Below are positions 1 to 6,119 of a stretch of 13,590 nt of DNA, one piece after another (positions within the stretch are counted from its first letter, which is position 1; each line of letters starts with the position of its first letter). The stretch comes from Kiritimatiellia bacterium (GTDB lineage Bacteria; Verrucomicrobiota; Kiritimatiellia; SLAD01). The stretch lies in NCBI GenBank assembly GCA_007125875.1, contig SLCI01000211.1, positions 1-13,590 on the forward strand, given 5' to 3'. The translations under genes were made by a program, and so were the position numbers. The notes below the pieces were generated by a model. The model was not told the DNA's origin. It was given only the letters and a program-made list of their open reading frames with translations, and did no database searches.

Positions 1-152
1 CAGAAATGCTCCCGACCGGTCCTCTGAAACTCCTCCAGCATGGCCCAAAAGCACAAAAGAACTCGACCCATCAACGGCTTGGGACAGAACCCACCCGTTG
101 CCGCTACCACAAAATTCTTCGTCTCAGGGAGCATACCCGCCTCCCCATTCAT
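1..152 (-). CDS. Doubtful partial ORF running off the left edge
   Basis: An ATG at 150-152 opens a minus-strand frame that stays free of stops to the window edge (50 codons). A TAGGA element lies about seven bases before the ATG. About 30-60 bases further upstream a CTGACT-N17-TATATG arrangement is a weak match to a sigma-70 promoter. The visible peptide starts MNGEAGMLPETKNFVVAATG, and I do not recognise it. It would be the gene after the glycosyltransferase, separated from it by about 240 bases. It may be a real gene start or chance, because plus-strand frames are also open here and the peptide has no family signature. Confidence 0.3.
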   Translation of the reverse strand, partial: MNGEAGMLPETKNFVVAATGGFCPKPLMGRVLLCFWAMLEEFQRTGREHF

Positions 153-390
153 CTGGCCATCCTACCGGGAAACCAAGTCTCAACGACAGTCATATAAACG
201 AAAAACTATTGCTAGTCAGCACTTTTTTCGCCGCAATTTACTAGCTATTGGGGCTTTAAGGCAGTTTCACCAACCAACGCGCATCAACGTGTGATTGTGC
301 CCTCAAGAGGTGCTCTTGGGTCAAGTAGACACGCGTCCAGGCCTGTTGTAGCGGGAAAATTATCGGTCAGTCATGGTTATTGAAAGCCAC
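153..390. other. Intergenic region downstream of the glycosyltransferase
   Basis: I see no convincing gene in this stretch. It holds one hairpin-forming repeat (302-309 pairing with 313-320, loop of three bases) that lies after the glycosyltransferase stop in the direction of transcription. No T-run follows it on the minus strand, so I do not call it an intrinsic terminator. Confidence 0.5.
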
Positions 391-1497
391 TCAGAGGCGC
401 CCCTCGGCGAGCAGCTTATTGAGTTTCATTCGCTTGCTGTCCTGCTCCGACAACAACCCGCTGTTCAACAGATTTTCAAAGATTTGCACAGCTTCGGCGT
501 GCCGATTGGTCCAATAGCAAGCCAGGCCGTACTCCTCAGCCATACCCCATTCATAGACCTCGGGCATCAGGAACAAACCACGAGTCGGGCGGCTGATTCC
601 GAGGCCCATGCGGGCAAGCTTGTAAGCCTGGTCGAAGCGCCCCTGCGTACGATAAGCTCGGGCAGCCATGTACAACGGCTCCACCCGATGCGGTGCAACC
701 AAGTGGGAGTCCAAGAACATTGTGACGGCACGGTCCAGACCCTCGCTGCCCTTGGCAACAAGCAAACATTTGCCGGCGTTCATTAGGGCAACGGCTTTCT
801 CCTCCAGCCAGCCGTCGGCCTTTCCGCGCTCACGGAATGCCTCATAAGCTTTCAGAAATTCTCCGGCATCGCGGTAGCACTGACCGAGGTAGAAGAAATA
901 GCGATTGACCATAGCAGGGTCAGACTCCCTCTCAAGGGCCTCCTCGATTGCTTTAGCGTCTTTCACATATTTATTTGGGTTGGCCGACCGAGCCCCATCG
1001 GGCCAAGGCACCAGATGGAAGCCACGAGCAGTATCGCTGGTAAACTCCTCATGACAGTGCAGAAACTCGTGAACCACCCCCCGGTATTGCCAAGGCCTCG
1101 CCATGGAGAAGATCAGCGACCGGTAGTAGTGCAGATTCCCGCAGCGGACCTCGACATAATAAAGATCGTGGATAAGCGAATGCTGGAACTCAATGGGGTC
1201 AAAGCCGGGGTCGCAGACCAGTACCTCGTCAGCATCTATCGTCAGTGCGTGGCCTTGCGCGCCCGTGGCTTTACGGCATAACCGAACAGCCTCAGTTCTA
1301 GTAGTCGCAAAGTCGATAAATGGAACCGAGTACAGCTCTCCGGGTATACCCCGGAGAAATTCACGGATCACTTCCTGAGTACCATCGGTTGAACCTGTAT
1401 CGACAATCACCCATCTCCCGACAAATGGGCGTACCGAAGCCAGACAACGTTCAATAACCCTGACTTCGTTCTTGACGATCATGTTCAGGGTCAGCAT
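391..1497 (-). CDS. Family 2 glycosyltransferase with C-terminal TPR-like repeats
   Basis: The product is a cytoplasmic GT-A-fold glycosyltransferase of about 368 residues that should move a sugar from a nucleotide-sugar donor. The N-terminus MLTLNMIVKNE and the DTGSTDGT motif at residues 33-40 are classic for family 2. DADE at 88-91 is the expected metal/donor-binding DxD-type motif. Residues about 195-345 read as helical pairs like TPR repeats (for example YFFYLGQCYRDAGEFLKAYE). I start at the ATG at 1497 because the conserved fold begins there; a TTG at 1575 would add 26 residues without family character. No clear ribosome site is visible. It lies 87 bases after the methyltransferase stop, so the two are probably cotranscribed. 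The acceptor is unknown. By analogy with pseudomycoidin-type lasso peptides, where a C-terminal phosphate is further glycosylated, it could decorate the peptide, but surface-polysaccharide work cannot be excluded. Confidence 0.88.
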   Translation of the reverse strand: MLTLNMIVKNEVRVIERCLASVRPFVGRWVIVDTGSTDGTQEVIREFLRGIPGELYSVPFIDFATTRTEAVRLCRKATGAQGHALTIDADEVLVCDPGFDPIEFQHSLIHDLYYVEVRCGNLHYYRSLIFSMARPWQYRGVVHEFLHCHEEFTSDTARGFHLVPWPDGARSANPNKYVKDAKAIEEALERESDPAMVNRYFFYLGQCYRDAGEFLKAYEAFRERGKADGWLEEKAVALMNAGKCLLVAKGSEGLDRAVTMFLDSHLVAPHRVEPLYMAARAYRTQGRFDQAYKLARMGLGISRPTRGLFLMPEVYEWGMAEEYGLACYWTNRHAEAVQIFENLLNSGLLSEQDSKRMKLNKLLAEGRL

Positions 1498-1584
1498 GGT
1501 GTTGCCGTAACAATATCTTTCAAAAATATTCTGACGAAGCGGTGCATTTAAAAATTCGCTGGACTGGAGCTGCAAAGCGCGTCG

Positions 1585-2826
1585 TCAGGATTCAATCACG
1601 GCCATTGAAAGACTGGACTTGCTTTCCGTATTGAAGCGATATTCCAACCGCAGACGCTGGCCGGCAGATACCGCAAGAGGGGCACCCGACAGCCAGGCCC
1701 AGCTTGCCCAGTGATTGGTAGCATTAACCTGATCAGGGTGGGTGGAAAGAAAAACCTCAGGCGATAGTTGCAGCTCAAAGACAAGAATCACACAGTTCAG
1801 CTGCCCAGACACCTCCACGTCAAACTCCCGAGACACAGCAACCCTCCGCAAATCATCTCGATAAAAGTCAACCTGCGCAATCGGGACAGGCTGAGCCAGT
1901 CTTCGCCACTCCTTCGTGTACGCAGTATTGATTACGGCTGTAAAGTTTCGACGCCGACACTCATCGGCATAAATCGAAAAATCAAGGCCATATCGCTGAG
2001 CCCAAACGGCGGCCTGCCCAAATGTGCAGACAAATTGTTCATAGAAGCTTTCTGGCGCAGTAACAGGTAACGCGAACAACCGCAGTTCTTGCGGCAGAAG
2101 ACGTGCACCCGGGTTGAGCAGCCGCTTTCTGGCATCAGCAGTTGTCGCAAGGATTCCTTCGGAAAGCGGATCATTGCCGATGATTTCACTAACCAATACG
2201 TCCGCCTTCTCAGGAAGCTCAATGCGACTTGACTCCCCCTCGATCAGGGTGATGCGATGATCAAGCTTATTTGCCTTGAAAAAAGCGCCAGCAAGCTTGG
2301 CGATGCTACTCGACCGCTCGACCGCATAGACGTGGCGGGCACCTGCTAATGCCGCAGATGCCGCAAGAATTCCGCTTCCCGTGCCTATGTCGAGTACCAC
2401 GTCAGCAGGCTGAATCGTCGCGTTCAGTGCATGCTGATAGGCTAGAGTCCGAATGTCATCGCTCAACATTCTGATATGTACATTCAGGCTGGAAAATTTG
2501 CCCTCTTCCGATAGCAGCTCGATTGCCTCTACATCCGGACAAAGCAAAACGCCTGAACGAGCAAGAACGAGAACTTCGTTGCTGAGACGCACCCAGTCCA
2601 ATACGCCCCGTGAGCGGGAGGAAAGTTCCTCCAGACCCTCAGCCAAAGTCTTTGGGGTCGCAAAAACCTCCAGAATGGCCAGCGCATGCACTCCGCACAC
2701 CAGACTGCGGTCACCACAGGTCAGGGTAATGACCTCGCCTCGAATGACCACGGTAGCGTCGAACGCCCGCTGGAGCAACGTATCGCGGTTTAGAAAGAGA
2801 AGATCCGTCGACATCCCAGAGAGCAT
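1585..2826 (-). CDS. PRMT-like class I SAM methyltransferase with N-terminal RRE-like domain
   Basis: The protein has 413 residues. Motif I is VLDIGTGSG at 144-152 and the acidic residue E170 ends strand 2. SEIIGNDPLSE at 213-223 places two glutamates nine residues apart (E214, E223), the spacing of the PRMT double-E loop that holds the arginine guanidinium. NHW at 371-373 resembles the PRMT THW loop. I therefore favour an arginine-directed enzyme over an L11-type methyltransferase. Residues about 15-100 do not belong to the catalytic fold: GEVITL, then HALAILEVFATPKTLAEGLE, then LVLARSGVLL follow the strand/helix order of PqqD-like RRE domains, which bind RiPP leaders. The gene sits 113 bases beyond the terminator that follows the precursor gene. 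The precursor has arginines at positions 23 and 29 as possible targets. The start could also be the ATG at 2814; neither has a good ribosome site. Confidence 0.82.
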   Translation of the reverse strand: MLSGMSTDLLFLNRDTLLQRAFDATVVIRGEVITLTCGDRSLVCGVHALAILEVFATPKTLAEGLEELSSRSRGVLDWVRLSNEVLVLARSGVLLCPDVEAIELLSEEGKFSSLNVHIRMLSDDIRTLAYQHALNATIQPADVVLDIGTGSGILAASAALAGARHVYAVERSSSIAKLAGAFFKANKLDHRITLIEGESSRIELPEKADVLVSEIIGNDPLSEGILATTADARKRLLNPGARLLPQELRLFALPVTAPESFYEQFVCTFGQAAVWAQRYGLDFSIYADECRRRNFTAVINTAYTKEWRRLAQPVPIAQVDFYRDDLRRVAVSREFDVEVSGQLNCVILVFELQLSPEVFLSTHPDQVNATNHWASWAWLSGAPLAVSAGQRLRLEYRFNTESKSSLSMAVIES

Positions 2827-2835
2827 TATGGAAAA

Positions 2836-2934
2836 TCAGGAATGGAAAGGCGCGGCGACAAAACGACCAATGAACGCTTCGGTCAACTCCACAAATCTTC
2901 CTACAACTGCACCAAAAATATCAATTGCAATCAA
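2836..2934 (-). CDS. Possible small ORF between terminator and methyltransferase
   Basis: A TTG-initiated frame of 32 codons (product reading IAIDIFGAVVGRFVELTE after the start, ending in APFHS) stops 9 bases before the methyltransferase ATG. It is in the same frame as the precursor gene, and the frame stays open from the precursor TAG through the terminator to this stop. It has a hydrophobic, amphipathic look but no proper ribosome site and no ATG. It could be a coupling leader for the methyltransferase, which lacks its own ribosome site, or chance. I do not recognise a family. Confidence 0.18.
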   Translation of the reverse strand: MIAIDIFGAVVGRFVELTEAFIGRFVAAPFHS

Positions 2935-2939
2935 GTCCC

Positions 2940-2968
2940 AAAAAAAAGGCGCCAAGCCGGCGCCTTTT
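2940..2968 (-). terminator. Intrinsic terminator after the lasso precursor gene
   Basis: On the minus strand the bases read AAAAGGCGCC, a five-base loop GGCTT, then GGCGCCTTTT followed by more T (eight T in all, from the A-run at 2940-2947). The stem pairs 2959-2968 with 2944-2953 without mismatch. It begins about 20 bases after the precursor stop codon, so it should end most transcripts there and leave the methyltransferase and glycosyltransferase to read-through or a separate promoter. The A-tail on the other strand makes it partly bidirectional. Confidence 0.88.
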
Positions 2969-2988
2969 GAAGACTCTAAGTGCGAAAA

Positions 2989-3147
2989 CTAACTGGCACC
3001 GTTCCCGTTCCCGGGGCTAAATCCACTTGCGTCGTCCCCAGGTTGGTCGACAGAATCTACGCGAGAGTCGGTTCCACCGCGAACATCCTTTGATCCCAGC
3101 ACCGAGACTTTCGGCACTTGATATTTAACATCTGCTTTACCGTCCAT
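2989..3147 (-). CDS. Lasso peptide precursor (52 aa, C-terminal Ser)
   Basis: This short gene encodes the substrate of the cluster. The leader contains YQVPKVSVLG at residues 9-18, matching the YxxPxL/V...G motif bound by the PqqD-like B1 protein. The core is acidic and glycine-rich and ends GNGNGAS. The exact cut site is open. G24 as residue 1 puts D31 at position 8 (eight-residue ring, Val at -2 where Thr is usual). T26 as residue 1 follows lariatin-like spacing and puts D34 at position 9. S28 as residue 1 has Thr at -2 but gives a seven-residue ring to D34. I favour G24. The final Ser52 fits phosphorylation by the cluster's HPr-kinase homologue. The start is fixed by AGGGA at 3155-3159, seven bases from the ATG. 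The gene begins 38 bases after the cyclase stop and is followed by a terminator. A precursor after C is unusual, since it normally leads the operon. Confidence 0.85.
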   Translation of the reverse strand: MDGKADVKYQVPKVSVLGSKDVRGGTDSRVDSVDQPGDDASGFSPGNGNGAS

Positions 3148-3154
3148 TGAAACA

Positions 3155-3159
3155 TCCCT
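3155..3159 (-). promoter_or_regulatory. Ribosome binding site of the precursor gene
   Basis: AGGGA on the minus strand lies seven bases before the ATG at 3145-3147. A second ATG at 3153-3155 overlaps the site but is in another frame, so this element decides the start of the short precursor gene. Confidence 0.7.
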
Positions 3160-3185
3160 ATTTGTATTGGCCGATTTGAGAATTT

Positions 3186-5132
3186 TTACGAATTCCCAGG
3201 CTCAGTGTAGCGTACAAAAGACGCCACTGACAACCCCCTTAACATCCTCAATCGATACTTTACCTCAAATTCTTCGAAATCAATACCTTGCAAGTCCTCT
3301 TCCCAATTCCCTAACGCGTCCTGAAGGCAGTCAGAGTCCAAAAAGTTTTGCACCCGGGAATTTCCCCGTAGGCTCTCCAACTCTACCTGCAAACTTTCTC
3401 TAACCTCCGCCAACTCCAAATACCAATCCGCTGCTTGTAGGCCTAGAGTGGGAGAATCCAGTACTTCCGAAGGCAAGAGATTCCGCATAGAACACCGAAG
3501 AATCCACGCCTGTAGACCATCCCGGAAAAAATAGGACTCCGGCAACTGAAGACAGAATTCTATGAGATCCTGATCCGCCAACGGATGCCTTAACTCGATA
3601 CCATCCGCATTCGCGGCCGCTGCAAATTCCCCGCTATCGAACCGACGCAACGCCTCAACTCGGCCTTTCCACCCATCTGCGCTTGGGCGATAGCTAAGAT
3701 CAAAGCCCTTACTTTTTGCTCTTGCAGCAATTTCTCGTTCACTAAGTAACTCCGATCTTATCGGGGAGTACTCGTTTAACGATCTTTTTTTCAGTCCTCT
3801 GCGCTTTCGCACATAACTCCAGAAGAAAGACGGCAAATAAGCAGAAAGACAATATGCCAAAAGCGAGCGCGCTGTTACCCGGTGATTCCGTCTCTTTATA
3901 GCCTTAAACTCACCCCAAAGCTCAAGCAGTTTACCCCGCGCTAAAAGTCTAGGGAGCCTTGGTATTCCATGGTAGGAAATACTATAATTGCCTCTGGTTC
4001 CAGTGAGCAAAACACGAGCGCCAGCGCTGACCGCAAGCTTCTGCGAAGCTAATGCCCAACCAACATTGCAAGGATTCAGGGGCGAGCGGTCGAGCAACTC
4101 GACATACTCACTCAATGACGAAAGACCATCAGCAAGATGTGAACCGATAATCTTATGGTCGACATTGTCAAAAAGTTCAGCAACGGCGCGCGCGCCGACA
4201 GATTCGTCTCCGTGATACCGCTTAGGCAACTTGAGCTTACGATCGGAATCTGGGCTGGACGTTATCGCGACTAGCCGACGATTGGTCTTGCGGAGCTCTG
4301 TTGCCGCCAGCGCGACCACCGTAGAGCTATCAAGCCCAGAGCTTAGATGCGCTGCAATATTACCCGTACCGCCAATTCGCCGATTAACTGCAGTCTGCAA
4401 GACTTCGCAGAACCGTTCCATAGTTTCATCTTCGGAAATGACCCAAGCTTCCTGTCGTCTTCGGAAAGAATGATATCTTGTTTGCTTTTTCCTCGAGCCT
4501 TCAAATTCCAAATACGAAGCAGGAGGAACGCGGAAAATATTTTGGAAGAAAGAAGTTTCCGCTTCCATTGGTAGAAGACACATATAGTCAGTAAGAGCTT
4601 CATCGCAAACAGCCCTTTGGATGCCGGGAACCACAAACAGGCCCTTTGGCATGCTTGAAAAGGCAATGCAATTCTCACCTCTCGCCCAGAATAATGGCCG
4701 AATCCCGAGGAAATCCCGTACTAGAATAAGCCTTTGCTCTTTTTGATCGACTACTACACAAGCAAAATCACCCCTGAAATCAGATAAACAACTAACGCCA
4801 AACTTCGCCAGAAGAAGAAAAGCCAAAGTACTGTCAGCAGTCTGACTGCGATTTTCAATATCGAGATCGTACCGTGCTAAAAGCTCATTCCTGTTGTACA
4901 GGCGACCGTCAAAGAGGCCTAAATATCTACCATCTTCAGACATTAGAGGTTGACGGTCAAAGCGATCCTCCTGCTCAATCCGAAGCAGACAACGAACCAT
5001 TCCAGTTGCCCGACCCACAAATACGTCTACACTATCGTTTCCATACACGCTGAGGACCCGACCCATTCGCTCGAGAATATCTCGGTCCGGATTTGAGCCA
5101 TCCAACGTCATAATGCCGCCAATCGCAGTCAT
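3186..5132 (-). CDS. Lasso peptide cyclase (asparagine-synthetase-like, C protein)
   Basis: The 648-residue enzyme should adenylate an Asp side chain of the precursor and close the macrolactam with the freed N-terminus. It has a glutaminase-like N-terminal domain starting MTAIGGI, where the catalytic Cys2 of true asparagine synthetases is Thr, so it should not use glutamine. The synthetase domain carries SGLDSS at 265-270, the ATP pyrophosphate loop. LLTGTRGNYSISYHG near 375-389 replaces the SGEGADE motif of AsnB, a hallmark of lasso cyclases. I start at the ATG at 5132 because the conserved MxAIxGI begins there; the longer open frame to 5288 overlaps conserved B2 sequence out of frame. There is no strong ribosome site; B2 ends 49 bases upstream, so coupling is possible. 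The gene is visibly AT-rich: two hand-counted lines (4501-4560, 4801-4860) are 38% and 42% GC. Confidence 0.93.
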   Translation of the reverse strand: MTAIGGIMTLDGSNPDRDILERMGRVLSVYGNDSVDVFVGRATGMVRCLLRIEQEDRFDRQPLMSEDGRYLGLFDGRLYNRNELLARYDLDIENRSQTADSTLAFLLLAKFGVSCLSDFRGDFACVVVDQKEQRLILVRDFLGIRPLFWARGENCIAFSSMPKGLFVVPGIQRAVCDEALTDYMCLLPMEAETSFFQNIFRVPPASYLEFEGSRKKQTRYHSFRRRQEAWVISEDETMERFCEVLQTAVNRRIGGTGNIAAHLSSGLDSSTVVALAATELRKTNRRLVAITSSPDSDRKLKLPKRYHGDESVGARAVAELFDNVDHKIIGSHLADGLSSLSEYVELLDRSPLNPCNVGWALASQKLAVSAGARVLLTGTRGNYSISYHGIPRLPRLLARGKLLELWGEFKAIKRRNHRVTARSLLAYCLSAYLPSFFWSYVRKRRGLKKRSLNEYSPIRSELLSEREIAARAKSKGFDLSYRPSADGWKGRVEALRRFDSGEFAAAANADGIELRHPLADQDLIEFCLQLPESYFFRDGLQAWILRCSMRNLLPSEVLDSPTLGLQAADWYLELAEVRESLQVELESLRGNSRVQNFLDSDCLQDALGNWEEDLQGIDFEEFEVKYRLRMLRGLSVASFVRYTEPGNS

Positions 5133-5181
5133 GGTAACGTTTGATCGCAGGATAGAGTATTCACTGTAGCCATAAAGTCGT

Positions 5182-5655
5182 TCACCTTTTATCACACGTC
5201 CAAATGTAACCTTGGACAACAACGAACTTGGTAAAGCCTCTCCCCCCTGTAACCACAACTTTCCCTGAATGAATCCAAGCATGCACATTAAAGCCCGAAT
5301 TGTCCGCTCGCTTATTCATGCCAAAGAATAATGCGTAGGGAATCCTATACATTCTGAGCAACCCTATTGCCACCAAGGCCTGCGGAAAGCAATTTGATTC
5401 CCAAGGAGTATATCTAGATGCAGTTTGAACGGAGCTTGCGATTGATGAAGCAACCCCTTCCTGCCATTCACCTGCGGGTGCGCAGAAAGCATGTGGTCCA
5501 ACCGGGCAGCCGAACGTGCCGGCGAGCTTACGAAAGGAAATCACCGAAATGCAAACTTTAGCCACCCCGAGCCCCACCCAAACCGGCACGAGATGAATTT
5601 TTACAAAAGCGCTATGGCTCCAGAGGCTTTTGGCTTTTCTTAGGACTACGGACAC
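5182..5655 (-). CDS. Lasso peptide leader peptidase (transglutaminase-like, B2 protein)
   Basis: A 157-residue cysteine protease of the McjB/transglutaminase-like family that removes the leader peptide once B1 has bound it. The catalytic Cys is C89 in RYTPWESNCFPQALVA and the His is H125 in NVHAWI. Where McjB has its third triad residue, about 12 positions after the His, I see Gly, and no acidic residue nearby is an obvious replacement, so the triad assignment is incomplete. The N-terminal 50 residues (LWSHSAFVKIHLVPVWVGLG...FRKLAG) form the hydrophobic helical region usual for stand-alone B2 proteins. The start is a GTG at 5655, 17 bases after the B1 stop, with only a weak GGG-type ribosome site. 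B1 and B2 as separate adjacent genes is the common split-B arrangement. Confidence 0.92.
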   Translation of the reverse strand: MSVVLRKAKSLWSHSAFVKIHLVPVWVGLGVAKVCISVISFRKLAGTFGCPVGPHAFCAPAGEWQEGVASSIASSVQTASRYTPWESNCFPQALVAIGLLRMYRIPYALFFGMNKRADNSGFNVHAWIHSGKVVVTGGRGFTKFVVVQGYIWTCDKR

Positions 5656-5672
5656 TGATTACCCGGCTCGCC

Positions 5673-5951
5673 TCAGGCCAGCTTTATCAGGCCTAGTCTT
5701 TCCAGTTCTGCGATAAACGCCAAAATGTCATCTCGACACGCCTTCTCGGGGACATCACAAGCGCGGCTGACTTGAGTCACCAATTCATCGACAGATCTCG
5801 GTGATTGCAGCAATTCCCAGATCATCGGCGCAACCCCCTCCAACGCGTAGTAAAGCCCCCGCGCCGGATCCATCATGACAAGCTCGTCGTCAATCTGTGC
5901 GGCAATCAGGTCAGACCGTCGTTCAAACCTATCCACACCCTTACTGTCCAT
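5673..5951 (-). CDS. PqqD-like RRE protein (lasso B1)
   Basis: A 92-residue winged-helix protein that recognises the precursor leader and delivers it to B2 and C. The family pattern is clear: DELVMMDPARGLYYALEGVA (start of strand region and conserved Asp/Tyr/Leu), PMIWELLQSPRSVDELV and a final helix FIAELERLGLI. I choose the ATG at 5951 because AGGTGG sits five bases before it. A GTG at 5966 in the same frame would add five residues (VQVVC) but places the start over the ribosome site. The gene follows about 170 bases without a long gene, where a lasso-core promoter could lie, and is followed within 17 bases by B2. Confidence 0.93.
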   Translation of the reverse strand: MDSKGVDRFERRSDLIAAQIDDELVMMDPARGLYYALEGVAPMIWELLQSPRSVDELVTQVSRACDVPEKACRDDILAFIAELERLGLIKLA

Positions 5952-5956
5952 ACACA

Positions 5957-5962
5957 CCACCT
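5957..5962 (-). promoter_or_regulatory. Ribosome binding site of the PqqD-like gene
   Basis: AGGTGG on the minus strand with a five-base spacer to the ATG at 5949-5951. It decides in favour of this ATG over the GTG codons just upstream. Confidence 0.65.
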
Positions 5963-6011
5963 GCACATTCCGAATAAGCCAATTAATCTAGAATTTAATC
6001 ACTTTAAGATA

Positions 6012-6065
6012 TCACGATGACAACCAGCACTGCCGACCGAACGCAGAGAGAATATATACTTCCAT
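6012..6065 (-). CDS. Possible 17-codon mini-ORF before the lasso core genes
   Basis: In the gap between the beta-helix gene and B1 an ATG at 6063-6065 is preceded by a perfect AGGAG (6073-6077) at seven bases. The frame encodes MEVYILSAFGRQCWLSS and stops with TGA. It is too short to assign a family. It could be a regulatory upstream peptide, a small bioactive peptide or chance. The ribosome site is the best reason to list it. Confidence 0.25.
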   Translation of the reverse strand: MEVYILSAFGRQCWLSS

Positions 6066-6119
6066 AGCAGCACTCCTGGCTTGCAATCCAGAACATCCCA
6101 TCACTTTCGTGTACAGCAA

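Noticed and set aside
302..320. Hairpin after the glycosyltransferase as an intrinsic terminator
   Set aside because: The eight-pair stem with one G-T pair is fair, but no T-run follows on the minus strand.
1498..1575. TTG start of the glycosyltransferase at 1575
   Set aside because: No ribosome site is visible and the added residues do not resemble the family; the fold starts at the ATG at 1497.
2453..2992. Plus-strand 179-codon ORF over the methyltransferase start and terminator
   Set aside because: It lies mostly antisense to the conserved methyltransferase, has low-complexity Ser/Arg content and no family signature.
5133..5288. Longer cyclase start at 5288 giving a 700-residue protein
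   Set aside because: The extra 52 residues overlap the conserved end of the B2 gene in another frame, and the family N-terminus MxAIxGI starts at 5132.
5963..6011. Promoter TTGTCA-N17-GATTAA before the PqqD-like gene
   Set aside because: The -10 matches only three of six positions. A promoter is likely in this gap but I cannot place it.
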